64,000 bases of DNA, taken from the NCBI RefSeq assembly GCF_036588685.1, contig NC_086380.1, positions 32,630,474 through 32,694,473 on the forward strand, given 5' to 3'. Numbering within the stretch: the first letter of the stretch is position 1; each line of letters starts with the position of its first letter. A model generated the notes under the pieces. The model was not told the origin of the DNA. It made no database searches and saw only the letters and a program-made list of their open reading frames with translations. The stretch comes from Mytilus trossulus. Its lineage: Eukaryota > Mollusca > Bivalvia > Mytilida > Mytilidae. Positions 34,701-47,039 of the stretch are shown one piece after another. The position numbers were made by a program, and so were the translations under genes.

Positions 34701-37700
34701 TTATGCAATCTTTTATTTCAACCTGTTATCATATAATTTCTAATAGTAATCTGTAAATAAAGAAATAGATAAAACTCATTTATTCAAAATTCATTTCCTG
34801 TCATGATGTATTTTTTTTCAATAGTTATAAAAACAAAACAACCAGTACATACAACTACCACACAAAGGCTAACAACAGTTACAACACAATCGCCGACAAC
34901 TACAACAACAGCTGCAACTACAACAACCCCAATGACAACAACGAGGGCAACAATTGTTATACACAACCCCATGGAAGAGGACAATGATCTGAATGGACAA
35001 GTGAAAATATCCGTAAAATCAAACATACTAAACGGACGGGATATCATCGGAACAAAAGTAGAAAAAATGTTTTCACAAGATGATGTACCATGGTTAAGTC
35101 AAAACAGTTTTAATGAACCATCATACAGAGAGCCAAAACAAAATGAACAGACTTGGTACAATCCAGTAAATCCAGTGCAAGCCCCATGGGTAACTTTACC
35201 AACACAAAAATCTACTCCTGCTGCATGGAACACCATCGCCCCTACAGCACAATCATATCAAATATATACAAATGCACCTGAACATCATACAGCAACAGAC
35301 AGCTGGGCAAGAGGTTATAGAAATCCACTAGCACCAATCAAATTGTTCAGCATCAATATGCCTATAAAGGTATATCAAAATAATGGAGAAACAAATCAAG
35401 ATGACAAAAGACAACCAAATCAAGATAACGAAAGAAGAAAAAATCAAGATTACCAAAGAATACAAAATCAAGACTTCGGAAGAAGACCTCAAATTACTAC
35501 ACGAAAACAAGTTCCAACAACAACCACTACGACTATGGCAACCACTACAATACCAGTAACACAGAAACCACAAACAGTACAACAACTTCCAGTCAGACCT
35601 GGTGTAAATCCGGACCGAGTGGAGGAAGAACGTAAGTTGTTATGGAGATTTCCCCCTTTTCATTTCAACATTGAACCAATATAGAAAATCTTTAAACTTT
35701 TTCTAATTCTCAAAATTCAAAACCTGATGATTGCATACTGTACGTTAAGATCAAAACTGGGTCCATTTAACTTTTTACAAACTAATTATGTATATCTTAT
35801 CATATTTTCAATATACACAATATAAATTTATAACTTAAAAGGAGAATCATTTAAGTTTATTTATTATCATATTTCGCTCATCTTACACTTCAACTTAGAT
35901 ATAGATTAATCACTGCTTACTATAACAAGCCTCCCTTTTAGATAGTAAAACACATGGAACTGTTCAAATGGGTGAGTGATATATTGGCTTTATACTGATA
36001 ACTCATGCAAGATAATGTCTGGTTAATATTATTTGTTTAAAATTTGAGCAAGTGCAATAATTCAAATATGTTGATATAAGTCTCTACAATATAATGGAAA
36101 AGGTTTATATAAATGATCAAATCAAAAACGATAATTTGGAGACCTCTTCAAAATTTCAAAGCTGACGAATTATTCCAGTTTTTTCATGTGTTGAATTATG
36201 TAAATTCATTTATATGACCTTAACTCTAAAATGGTTTTGCAAATTAAAACCATTCTTGTAAGTTTGCTATTTTCATCTTTTCACCTTCTTTTTAAAAAGA
36301 TACACCTGAATTAAATGGGACAACATTATAAACCAGAAATACGTTTATAAAAGCATTTTGTTTTATTTCGGCCTGTACAACATAGTCAACCAGGCATCAT
36401 CTATAGTTGTCATATAGAGTGGAACATAAGGTGTTAGAATTTAAAAAGGATATTTTGTTGCTTATAATCACTCAAGTGCTTTTATCAGGGAAGGGATACG
36501 TGTCACTAGTGCATATTAGAACTTACTAGATACCTGATTAGATTAAAATTGAAAATAAAACTAGATAGTCGTTTCATTTGAACAACAGGTTATCCGGAAT
36601 CCATAATCATATTCCTTATATGGTATTGTAAGTTTTGATATATAGAGATCGTAATTAGAACCGAGTACTACGGCTTGAGATCTTAATGAATAAACATAAA
36701 AAAAGTAAAACGCAAATTTATGATTTTTAAGCGTCTGAAGCTTTTTCTAGAATTAACTTCAACAGGAACGCTCAAAGCCAAATATTTAAAAGAGAAGGGT
36801 GTTTAAGAACAGACATAGTTGAAGTGTTGTATGAACAAAACGGACATCAACAAAACAAATGCCATTCAAGGTCATTTTGTTTTTATCTCATGATACTTTC
36901 TTTAATTCAATATTTTTAACAAAAAGAACGAAAGAAAAGTCATTGAAGTAGTAAAAAAAATTGGTTTCTTCAAATTGTCCCGAATCGACCTAATCTGTAA
37001 TTTTTTTTTTTGTTGCGGTCTTCGAGATCTCTTTGTGTGTTTTTCATACAGATTAAGATTATAGCTCAATGTTGACAGTTGAATCCCGTCTTTTTTGATA
37101 GCTTTATTGTTTTCCGTTTTGTTCACCCATCGTTGTCTTGTCATTATAATGTAATTTTATGGAATTGTCAATCAGGTAAGAAGTGTTTGCAAGTTGATAT
37201 CTAATAGACCATATTTATGGATGTTGGTGGTTTTCTTTTGCACTTTAGCGTTTCTGTTGTTCCGTTAGTTTCCTCTTATATTCGATGTGTTTCCTTCAGT
37301 TTTAGTTTGTATCCCTGATTTGTTTTCTTTCAAACAATTTTTACTTTTAATCAACGGAATACTACTGTTGCCTTTATTTGATTTATTATGGAACTGAAAT
37401 GTCTAATTCCCAGATGTATTCAATCAAGCAGATTAAGCGGGAAATGTTATCTCTCCGAGGTCACAATGTGCATATATAAAATTATTGCCGCCTAGAGGCG
37501 TATGAATTAAGATCTGCACATAATGATAAATCTTTTACAGGGTTATCCAATTATTATTCATATACGGTTGTTTCAATGACTTGAATTTAAAATTTAAAAA
37601 ATGACGATGACATTTGTTTAAATCCGAAGCAAGTCGTCCATAAATGTTTGAACGTATTTGCCTTTTGAAATACTGAGAAAATAGTTAACAAAGGTACCAG

Positions 37701-40700
37701 GATTATAATTTAGTACGCCATACGCGCGTTTCGTCTTCATAAGACTCATCAGTGACGCTCAAATCAAAAATATTTATAAACCCAAACAAGTACAAAGTTG
37801 AAGAGCATTGAGGATCCAAAATTCCAAAAAGTTGTGCCAAATACGGCTAAGGTAATCTATGCCTGGGATAAGAAAATCCTTAGTTTTTCAAAAAGTTCAA
37901 AGTTTTGTATACAGGAAATTTATAAAAAGACCACATTATTGATATTCATGTCAACACCGAAGTGTTGACTACTGGGCTGGTGATACCCTCGGGGAAGAAA
38001 CGTCCACCAGCAGTGGCATCGACCCAGTGGTGTAAATAGTTAACAAAGGTACCAGGATTATAATTTAGTACACCATTCGCGCGTTTCGTCTTCATAAGAC
38101 TCATCAGTGACGCTCAAATCAAAAATATTTATAAACCCAAACAAGTACAAAGTTGAAGAGCATTGATGATCCAAAATTCCAAAAAGTTGTGCCAAATACG
38201 GCTAAGGTAATCTATGCCTGGGATAAGAAAATCCGTAGTTTTTCAAAAAGTTCAAAGTTTTGTATACAGGAAATTTATAAAAAGACCACATTATTGATAT
38301 TCATGTCAACACCGAAGTGTTGACTACTGGGCTGGGACAAAGTTGAAGAGCATTGAGGATCCAAAATTCCAAAAAGTTGTGCCAAATACGGCTAAGGTAA
38401 TCTATGCCTGGGATAAGAAAATCCTTAGTTTTTCAAAAAGTTCAGAGTTTTGTATACAGGAAATTTATAAAAAGACCGCATTATTGATATTCATTTCAAC
38501 ACCGAAGTGTTGACTACTGGGCTGGCAAAACGTGTCTAGAAATTGTTATAATAGTCTTATATTTTGGTAAATTTATACAAACCCACATTAATTTATTGTT
38601 TTGAATCTTTCATATGTTGTTCTTGTTAGTTGAACTACGTAGAATTGAAACGAATGGGAGCAACAAGTATATGGATTGATTGGCACCATATATGCGTCTT
38701 AAGAAACGAAAAGTTGAACAATAGAGGATTGTGTAACCATTATTATGTTGTACGTGATACCGTAGAGTTTAATATATGGTTGTTTGAAACATATGTCATG
38801 TTCAATGTGAAGCATTTCACGTATGACATTCCAAGTGAAAAGGGTTAACCATATTGAGTTACTAAATTTGGAATTGAACTACGCATACGTTCTCGTCTTT
38901 TGGGGTTTTCGTACTGTCAAAAATCTATTGTGAAGTAACAATTTTCATTGAAAAAGCATACGTAGGACAAATTGATATAACGTAGGAAACCATATAAATT
39001 GACTTTATGTTGACTTACCCAAATTTTCTTTTTGTGAACTATGATGCAAGCATTGCTGTTTATGTCTTGCAATTATGTATCATTTCGAAAAAATGCTTTG
39101 CCTACAGCCTGATCGACAAGACAACAGTATTCACTGTTTTCTCGTCCTACAGACTCAGTACCGGAAAATTTATGCATTCAACTTTTTTTTATGCTTGACT
39201 GAGACAAGAACCCGATTTTTACATCATGGCTATACCAAAATTAATAATTTAGATAATTCAAATAATTCAAATAAAAGAAAAACATTTATTTAAGCTATCT
39301 ATGCCTCTGACCAAAATTAATAATTTCGATAATTCAAATAAAAAGCAATACATTTATTTAATCTATCTATCTCTCTGATAAAAATGAAAATACCTCATTT
39401 ATAATTTTTTTCTTTAAAGAGTAAAGTGTGAAGTATTTACAATCGACAAATAATGCTAATTAAAAATGATAAACAATTTTGTGAGAGGTAAACATAAATT
39501 CACAAAAGGTTTATTGCTTTTTCACGACATAAATCTTTAAATAACAAACAGCGTATAATGTCCTGTCCACATGCTTAATGCAGTCACGAGGAAATTTGAT
39601 ATGTTTCAATGTACTACTTAATCCAGATGTTTGCATAAGTTTTAGATAAGCCCACAATTTTACTATTTTTAGATGAAAAATTGTTTATTTCTATTAACAA
39701 TATCTCTAAAAATTTAAATCGTAACAGTTGACGTATTCGAGACTTATTTGCGTTATTTGTCTATAGTACTCTCTGACATAACTGCTCTATTGTAAAGATT
39801 GTGAATGAACATAATATTATCATTCGAAATCCTCTAAGTGACATTGAACAACAGTCACAAATGTATTATGTAGGTATGGTCCTTGAGATAATAAGTAATA
39901 CGATTTCAAATGGATCAGTGTAATCAGTGACACAATCTTTAAATGATTCAAGTCGTCACACTGAACATGTTGACGGTCAAAATTGTGTTGACTTATACAT
40001 AATTGTTGAAATATTTCAAATATTTTGTACGTTGTTCCTCAAATAAGGAAATTTATCAATAACTTCAATAGTTAAAATTTTAAGAGGACGTCTTGCGTGC
40101 TAGTTAAGAATTTGTTTAAACTTTGCTAACAATGCGCGGACTATGAGTCTCCGTAACAGATCTAGAAACACTTTGACCAGATTTGATTATTGATGATGAT
40201 TAATAAGTTATAACTCGATAATGTGTATGCTATTATAGATTTATGCTATGGAAGTCAGTATGTCGACGGTGTTGGTTATAATGCAGACCCTAAAAGTTGT
40301 AATGAATTCGTACAGTGTTTCTACGAAGGTGGACAGATAAAAGTAGAGAGGGCCCGATGTCCGTTCCGGATGTTCTGGGATCAGCGACTTCTACTTTGTA
40401 GACCAGCTACATCTATGTCTTGTTGGAGAGGTTAATATTTTTTTTTCTTCACAAAGACGAAATTCAATGTAAAAAAAGCATACAATGCTGTGTATAAAAA
40501 TTTTAAATGTTTCTATATTGATTTTTACATTTTTCTAAAGAGTGATTGTACTCTTCAATATCTCTTTAGTTACTATGATTAATATATGTAGAATGATTCA
40601 CGATTTTTCTGAAATGCTCACTTCATTATTATTTACGCTCAAAAAGTTGATTCAAATATATATTTTTAAGGCAAATTGTGAAATGATTACATTTGCCTTA

Positions 40701-43700
40701 ACGTCACACGTATTTAAATGTCTCAAATTTATTCATATCAACAGATCCCTGTTTTGATTTTACCGTCCGTTCATATGACCACAAAGGGAACTGCAGAGCT
40801 CACTGGACCTGTCGTAACGGATTATCACAGGCAAAATGTTGTCCCACTGGATTTGCATTTAGTGAGGAAAAACAAGAGTGTGTTCCAGAACCCGGATGTA
40901 CCGATTGGTGTGAAGATTCTGGCGACCTTACTTTTACATCACCTTTTGGTAGGTATAATTTAGGTTAATCTCAATTATGAGTCATTTGCGATGGACGATC
41001 AAATCTTCACCTAGGAACACAGAAATGTCATCGCCAACAAAAACAATTTCAGAATAATGTTTTACAGCTAGTTCGTCCTGTTGTACTTAAATCCTTTAGA
41101 AAAAATATTTCATTATACGCGTTTTGGTTAACTGTCTTAATGCTAACATTTTACAAACATTTCAACAGGTTACTTGATTTGTCAATTAGTAAAGTTTGCT
41201 GTAGGTAATATGAGTAAGTGTTACATTGTAAACAAATAAAGATGAAGTTCGTGATTCCATAGCATGTTGTTAAGTGCTATTTGATGTAAATTCACGGACA
41301 AAGAATGAGTACATCATAACCTTTCAATCTGTAAATAAGAACTCCTGGGCAACGATCTAAAAAAGAGAAGAAGATTTTTACTCCGTCCATCAGTCCTTCT
41401 GTCCGTCAGTTCGTCACTTTTATTTGGGGTTTTAAATTTTGTATTTACTGATTTTTTCCATGATCATGAATTATTTTTATGACACATGATCAGGCATTTA
41501 TTTCTTCATTAGTTTTTAAACACATCCCCATCCTTACATTTAATCACAAGATAGAAATTCACAAATGATCAATTTATCAGTAAATGAAACCATAACATCA
41601 TAAACGTTTTATGTCTTTAGAGCACTTTTCTGGATGAACCTTCATCGGTCATTGATGATATCAGCACGTAAATTATTAAGGATCCAAGTGACCCAAAGTG
41701 ACACGCAAAGAAAAGCCAAATCAACCTAAGGTCATTTTTGCTGTAGGGTGATGGATTTTTAATATCTTAAAAATTCCAATTCTATTTTTCATAATAAGCA
41801 CTACACTTTTATTTAATTATTCAAAATCGGTATCATTGCTTTGTTATTTTTATGCTACTACTTTATATATAGATTTTTAATTACAGCTAGTTGTCGAATG
41901 TCACCGTTTGAAACAAACGAGAGATTTTATTTCGAAGAAATTCCTGGTTTAGGAATGATGACAAGATCATGTCCACGTGGCTCACAGTATAATCCGGGTC
42001 TTTGCACTTGTGACAGAAGTGATGATGTCCGCAGAGAATGTATGTATATTTAAAAGCGAAATTAAATTTGAAATTCATGAATATGTTAACAAGAGGTAAT
42101 CTTCACACACCATACATAATCATATAAAACTGTCCCCAATTATTTGTTTTTCGACTTTACCCTGAACCATAAAAATGTAACTCAATGGTAATGTACTAAA
42201 CGGTCGAATATGCATCTGTTACTTTGTGGAATTTTAGTTTGAATCGGGTATATGACAATTATATATTAAAATATGTTACAAAAGGTGTGCGATTACATTG
42301 TGTAAAAAGTGTAAAACACCTTCTTGTATGCTTTTAAAATATTTTTTGTTATCGTTTAGCCTGTAGACCTGAACTCATCCTTGACTTTCACGATGGTTTC
42401 AATGACAAATCTGGAAATAATCTGGCAGTAACCCCGGAAAATGTTCACATAGAAAGTGGAGCTGCGCGATTCGACGGAAGTGGTAAAATTCGATTATGGC
42501 GATTTTCTGGTGTTTCGTATGGATCCCAATTTACAGTAACAATGAAATACAAAGAAAACCCACATTCACGAACAACAGAACCAATGCATTTGTTATCTAA
42601 CTGTTTTAACCCTGAGGTAATGCGACCATCGATTGATATAGCTATCAGTCCAAACAAAGGTGCAATGTTCTTAGCAACAACAGATAAAGCAGGAGAAAAG
42701 ATGGCAATTCTGAAGTATAATGTGAGTATCCACATCTAATTGGTTCGTGTTACTTTCACAAGAAAGGATTTTTGTTTAAAGCGGCACTAGCTACGAGATA
42801 TATAAAAAATCTAAAGTTTGATATTTTTTTGTTCAATCAATAATGAAAGTGAAATAGAGAAATGACAATTCGCTTTTTGCCGTCAAAAAGGTTCAATTTT
42901 GTCAAATTACGCTAATATAAGAAACATTGATAATTCGGTTTTCACTTGCAAGTGAATGAGTCGACCTCTTAAAATCCGTATGCATTTGAAATTCAATTTA
43001 ACCCCTAGCTAGAGATTGACAACGCATGCATTTTACGTGTAGTCGGTTTTTTTTTAAACAAAAAGAATGTCAACAATGAAAGTGAAACAACGGTAACTCG
43101 ATGCACATAAAATCATTCTTATACGGTTAAAAGCAACGAGAAACATCTATTTTTAATCTATAAAATAAATTCAAAGAGACCTACAAAAACCCAATTGCAC
43201 GTGTTGGTTTAATCTATTCATATCTTCATTATGTTTACATCGGTTATATGGTCATCAGAGGTGGAATCGATAGTTGATTATATGGCGTATTGACTTAAAT
43301 ACACACGAAACGAACCTATATTTTATCTACCCCATGCTCTGTAAACTGTTTATTTTCGACTTTTGATAGTGTGGATACATGTTGTACATTGTTATAAATC
43401 AAATATGAGAATTTGAGTCAAATCGGTGACCATGATTTGACAGCTAGTGCCTCTTTAAGTTGTTACCCTGTCTAGTTGTGTTTAGTATACATCTTAGTCT
43501 ACATTTGTTTTGAAGTTGCTGATGATATTTTATTATTCAAAAATATGAACTGGTTTGCTGTTCTTCTTTGAATATTACTTAGCATTTATCTATAAAGAGT
43601 CTAATTTGATAAGAAGAGGAATCCATTTAAAGTATCAATAATCATTTTATGTTTACGATTCTGCATTGTTTTATAAACCCGAGCAAGACAATATCATTTA

Positions 43701-46700
43701 TGTACTGTAAAATTTGAATAACTAACTGATTGAAAAAGTTTTAAAAAGATATGGAAATTTCGGAATTTTTTAAATCTGTCTAACCGCGGGATTGCCTTTC
43801 AAATCAACATGTTTGAATTATCTAATTTTATCAAACGGGGTTGTCTTCACTTTTGTAGAACACAGAATGGAAAACTTTGAGTTTTGTTTATGATGGTAAA
43901 TTCCTTACAGGAAGTATAAATGGTATGACATCAAGAGTCCCACTTAGAGGTATGTGCATTATATAATACTGTAAACCAACTAATGTTTGGAACTTTAGCG
44001 AGTAGAAAAATAAGGTGGATATAAATAGTTGAAAATGTTTTCTCTTTTCGACTACATAAGGTGAATGTGAAAAAAACAAATTAAAAGCGTCTCGTAAATA
44101 AAAAGAAGCGTTTATTCTCAACAAAGTTTTTTTTATTTAAACCATAGATTTTTAACATCTGTATACAAGAATGAAAAAAAAAAGTCATTTAAAATTTTTA
44201 TAAAAACAAGTTCAGAGTAATAATATTAAAAGAGCACACTATTGTCTCATATTTTCATGACTTTTAAACTGGATGCAATGCGACGTTTAGATGAATAATT
44301 CAAACAACCGACAGAACGTTATTTGAATATCTTTCAAAATATCAGAAACGAATGTACTCTAATATATAAGCTATATTATAATATATATTTTTATGCATGG
44401 TAACTAATTAGTATATTAGATTAATGAAGATGTCAACATTGTCAGGAGACACCTACCGCACATTATGCAAAACGATGGTGACCTTATCGTTTGTTAAAAA
44501 AAAACAAGCAATAAACTAATAAAATAGCCTTTAAATTTCATTTTAAAAAAGAGTATTGAGTATTTTGCAAGGTCAATTTAAATTACCGGTCAGTGACTCC
44601 GTAAAAAAAGCTATTGGTGTCTTGTAAAATTCGAATACAATATAATATTCTATGGACCCGTTTAAAGACATATATTTATTACAGGTGTAATCGAAGAAAG
44701 ACCAAGTGCGCTGATACTAGGAGCATGTGATTATTTTGGTGGATTTGATGGTTTAATGGATGATGTAAGTTGAAAAAAACCAGTAGTAAACGAAGAAAAC
44801 GTTTTTCAGGGAATGACGTAATAAATATTCCCTAAAAGATTCGAAATATACACATTTGCAAGCTGCGTTTTACACCGTTTTACAAGAAAATTATCTGTGC
44901 TGAAATGAAAATTTTGTAAAAATTGAATGGCCTTAAAACTGTCTGTCAGGAAAAAAAACATTTCACAATCATCATTCTTAAAAAAACATTTAGGTTCAAC
45001 AGGCGACAGTAGTAGACCGATGAGCAAATCCCGTCAAGAGAGTAGTAAGAGATAATTCCAAGGTAACGAACAAAAACTGAAGGAATCGTTTGCCCTTGTA
45101 AAAAAGCAATACCAATCGTCAACAGGGCAAGTGCCTCCTGATATGCAAGCTGCATCAGCCATGCAAACTTATAAGTACAAAACACAGTGTTAGTTTTTAT
45201 TGTAATCATTGGTAGATAAGCTCTTTCGTTCAGATGACATGTTTTCATAAAATGAGGCAGTTATTAATATGGAAATAAAATAATTGCTTGTTGATTTACG
45301 CAAAGCACCAGTTATCACATGAATAATAAGGACAAAGAACAAGACGAAAAGAATGGTTTTAATGAAATGCAATTAAATACATTCGATCAATAGACATGTT
45401 CAATTTTGAACAAATGAATATAAACGTTTTGGTACTGTACCATAATTCCGTTGCATTAACCAAAATTCCCACCAACAGTTTTTGTTAATATCATAAGATG
45501 CATTTTTAGAAATCCACCAAAATATAAAAAAAAATTATTCAAAATGGTGCGTTCGACTCTTTTCTGGATTTACCTTCATCATAAACACTCAACTCCGTAA
45601 AAATGGAAAGCCAATGATCTATTTATACTTTAATACTAGAGAAGCTTATTGTCGAAACAAGACCTTAAAGGAAAGCCAAATCCGAAATAGCATGAGGAAC
45701 CTCGGGGCATCCTTACACTACAACATATAATAAGGCATTATTATTCACTAACATAACTATGGTTCTTTGTGTGTCCTAAATGATAGCAAATATATTGTCT
45801 CTTTAATAAGAAAAAAAGTGTTTTCGATAATATTTATTGAATTTACACTTTATGATACATAAAAATAACTCAAAGACTTAAATGTGTACGCCAAACGCGC
45901 TATGTGATTACAAAAACCTCCTCAATATCGCTCGAATCACGCAAGTTGACATGCCAATAAATAGGCAGTACGAAATAAATGATTGACAATTAGGGCTTGC
46001 AAATAATTGGGTCAACTAAGAACACATGATAATTTATGACGAATTTATATTCTTAGAATTCGATTATACACACATGATTAAAATATACACATTGAACAGG
46101 CTTGAGAATCAATAAAACAGTCTCATATTGTCAAGCTGTAGATATCGGCAACACTTCTGTCACCTACATAACCTAATAAGATAGCAAATCAATAAAATTT
46201 ACATAAATTATAAAGAAGAAGACAGGATTGAATGCTGAAAAAAACACCAGGTGAATTCCCGTCACAGGTTCATGTACCTATTCAAATTCATATTTTTCTT
46301 TATTGTAAAAGCATGACACATGCACAAAATATATTTTTTTGGTAAGCATTATTTCATTTTTTCGCTGACATAAGGGCAAATTATTATCTCGGGCGGAGAG
46401 TTCATATTAATTTTTGTACATGCATCCTAAACACGTTTTGTAATCCTCGGTTTTTAATGCTCGTCAACTACTTTTATATTCGAGTGTCACTGTATATTTA
46501 TATTTAGCCGTAACGTACCAAATAAGAAGCCTTGTATAAATTAAAGGCAAGAAATGGTATCAACATTTTTCTATTCAGCTTGTTTTCATTATCCATAACA
46601 ACCATCGCTTCACATTTACGAAATGTCATATTTATGAAAATTCAAAAACTTCTTACAAGATTTCTTAAACACCAAATCTACTATTTGTATCATTGCTTTG

Positions 46701-47039
46701 ATTCTTTTTTCTTTTATCTCATCATCTATACTGCAATTATTTATAGATAAATATTAATGTATGTGATCTGTATATCCATAGAACGAAACGGATTGAAACT
46801 CTAGGCACAAATACTATTGTTCTTGCAAAACATGTCGAGTTTTCCTATTGCACTTATTTCTGCGTACATTCTGATTTCTGTAGCGAAATGACGACACAAA
46901 ATCTTGATGATTTATAAGACTGGCTATTTTGTTAGTATTTTCAGATTGTGTATCGGTTCACTCATATATTTGATATTAATAAAATGCTTTATCTTTTCAG
47001 GTTAAGTTGTATCTGTGTGTACCGCATGGAATAACGTAG
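31684..47039 (+). CDS. PIF: Pif/BMSP-type shell matrix protein, complete, 11 coding exons
   Basis: Exons: 31684-31765, 33952-34512, 34825-35631, 35941-35970, 40239-40430, 40745-40948, 41887-42039, 42360-42721, 43859-43949, 44685-44764, 47001-47039. All have GT/AG borders and matching phases, totalling 2601 bases (866 aa plus stop). Domains: signal peptide 1-24; VWA ~33-210 with the metal-site triad Asp40, Ser42, Ser44; Thr-rich then Gln/Asn-rich linker ~215-493; three cysteine-rich chitin-binding-type modules (494-557, 558-625, 626-676); LamG/concanavalin-like domain 677-866. This is the architecture of Pif, the extracellular protein that binds chitin and calcium carbonate in the shell framework. 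Unlike pearl-oyster Pif it has no acidic part after LamG. An acceptor AG at 31676-31677 implies a 5' non-coding exon. Extra exons in the 4.3-kb intron 4 cannot be excluded. Confidence 0.88.
31766..33951 (+). other. Intron 1 of Pif-like gene 1
   Basis: AT-rich intron of 2.2 kb with GTATGT donor and a TTATTATAG acceptor. It holds weak traces of dispersed repeats near 32060-32110 and 33230-33320 and no recognisable exon. Confidence 0.7.
33952..34512 (+). CDS. PIF: Pif-like gene 1, exon 2: VWA domain
   Basis: The whole von Willebrand factor A fold is in one exon of 187 codons, phase 1 at both ends. The first strand IIFLLDGSDSIS carries the DxSxS metal triad, and IIITDGRS (IGVIITDGRS in full) carries the later Asp. 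Where other VWA domains have Thr in the GGxTxTG loop this protein reads DGSRIDLG, so the third metal ligand seems to be lost. VWA domains mediate protein binding; calcium binding here is uncertain. Confidence 0.9.
34825..35631 (+). CDS. PIF: Pif-like gene 1, exon 3: Thr-rich and Gln/Asn-rich linker
   Basis: 269 codons. Starts with a Thr-rich stretch (TTTTTAATTTTP), probably O-glycosylated, then an Asn/Pro/Trp-containing part. Near the end a short repeat contains NQD four times (NQDDKRQP, NQDNERRK, NQDYQRIQ, NQDFGRRP). A second Thr run (TTTTTTMATTTIP) closes it. It lacks cysteine. This disordered spacer separates VWA from the chitin-binding modules. Confidence 0.85.
35941..35970 (+). CDS. PIF: Pif-like gene 1, exon 4: 30-base micro-exon
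   Basis: Acceptor CTCCCTTTTAG and donor GTGAGT bracket 30 bases, phase 1 to phase 1, adding ten residues (HSKTHGTVQM and a split codon). Skipping it keeps the frame, so it may be alternatively spliced. The signals are good but the exon is too short to prove by coding content. Confidence 0.6.
37200..37385 (+). repeat. Dispersed mussel repeat in intron 4
   Basis: TTTCTGTTGTTCCGTTAGTT, TTCCTTCAGTTTTAGTTTGT and ACTACTGTTGCCTTTATTTG in this order match a family I know from mussel sequences. Confidence 0.55.
37681..38526 (+). repeat. 355-bp tandem array in intron 4 of Pif-like gene 1
   Basis: Unit 1 is 37681-38035, unit 2 is 38036-38336 (lacking its last ~55 bases) and unit 3 is 38337-38526 (lacking its first part). 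The units are almost identical. Each full unit starts at GGTACCAGGATTATAATTTA after a short lead, has a CGCGCGTTTCGTCTTCATAA block and ends near GGCATCGACCCAGTGG. Single, diverged copies occur at 3800, 20690, 26910 and 49088. Confidence 0.9.
39235..39378 (+). repeat. ~70-bp tandem duplication
   Basis: Two adjacent copies start CCAAAATTAATAATTT and end CTATC..CCTCTGA and CTATC..CTCTGA. They are AT-rich, non-coding and in intron 4. Confidence 0.7.
40239..40430 (+). CDS. PIF: Pif-like gene 1, exon 5: chitin-binding module 1
   Basis: 64 codons, phase 1 to 1. Cysteines in LCYGSQYVDG, SCNEFVQCFYEGG, ARCPFRMFWD, LLCRP and SCWRG give the six-cysteine peritrophin-A (CBM14) pattern, with the aromatic-rich core expected for chitin binding. 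The donor (GTTAAT) is weak, but the phase and the paralogous exon at 60335-60526, also exactly 192 bases, support it. Confidence 0.9.
40745..40948 (+). CDS. PIF: Pif-like gene 1, exon 6: cysteine-rich module 2
   Basis: 68 codons, phase 1 to 1. Cysteines fall in DPCFDF, GNCRAHWTCRNG, KCCPTGFAF, ECVPEPGC and DWCED. It is related to chitin-binding modules but has a CC pair (QAKCCPTGF) shared with the paralogue (PMCCEKGYR). The borders are ATCAACAG and GTAGGT. Confidence 0.88.
41887..42039 (+). CDS. PIF: Pif-like gene 1, exon 7: cysteine-rich module 3
   Basis: 51 codons, phase 1 to 1: SCRMSPFETN, SCPRGSQYNPGLCTCDR. A short chitin-binding-like module with four cysteines. It ends with the basic DDVRRE sequence, next to LamG. 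In the paralogue this position holds a much stronger basic cluster. Confidence 0.85.
42360..42721 (+). CDS. PIF: Pif-like gene 1, exon 8: LamG-type domain, first part
   Basis: 121 residues, phase 1 to 0. The motif LILDFHDGFNDKSGN, the GAARFDGSGKIRLW strand pair and the LLSNCFNPE segment follow the concanavalin/LamG fold. Aligned residues in the paralogue are FYMNFNYGFKELSG and GAAQFNGNGRITLW, confirming homology. Confidence 0.88.
43859..44764 (+). CDS. PIF: Pif-like gene 1, exons 9 and 10: LamG-type domain, middle
   Basis: Exon 9 (43859-43949, 91 bases) encodes EWKTLSFVYDGKFLTGSING. Exon 10 (44685-44764, 80 bases) encodes ALILGACDYFGGFDGLMDD. The phases (0 to 1, then 1 to 0) equal those of the paralogue, whose exons are 91 and 83 bases. 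Confidence 0.85.
45540..45720 (+). repeat. Diverged dispersed repeat in the last intron
   Basis: TTTTCTGGATTTACCTTCAT and AAAGGAAAGCCAAATCCG resemble 41620-41740 (TTTTCTGGATGAACCTTCAT, AAGAAAAGCCAAATCAACC), so a family member lies in each of two introns. Both are degraded. Confidence 0.45.
47001..47039 (+). CDS. PIF: Pif-like gene 1, exon 11: end of LamG domain and stop
   Basis: After a TATCTTTTCAG acceptor the exon encodes VKLYLCVPHGIT and TAG. The paralogue ends IEVFSGCIPRH plus eight more residues, and the shared hydrophobic-x-hydrophobic, Cys and Pro pattern supports this short last exon. AATAAA occurs at 47791, which would give a ~750-base 3' UTR. Confidence 0.8.
   Translation, partial: VKLYLCVPHGIT

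Noticed and set aside
36300-36332. Possible terminal exon (encoding about ten residues then TAA) for a short form of Pif-like gene 1
   Set aside because: Acceptor ends in an A-rich stretch and the chitin-binding and LamG exons continue in matching phase; kept only as a possible alternative end.
37681-38526. CRISPR-like or satellite array
   Set aside because: Units are 355 bases, directly adjacent without spacers, and the family is dispersed elsewhere; a eukaryotic repeat.
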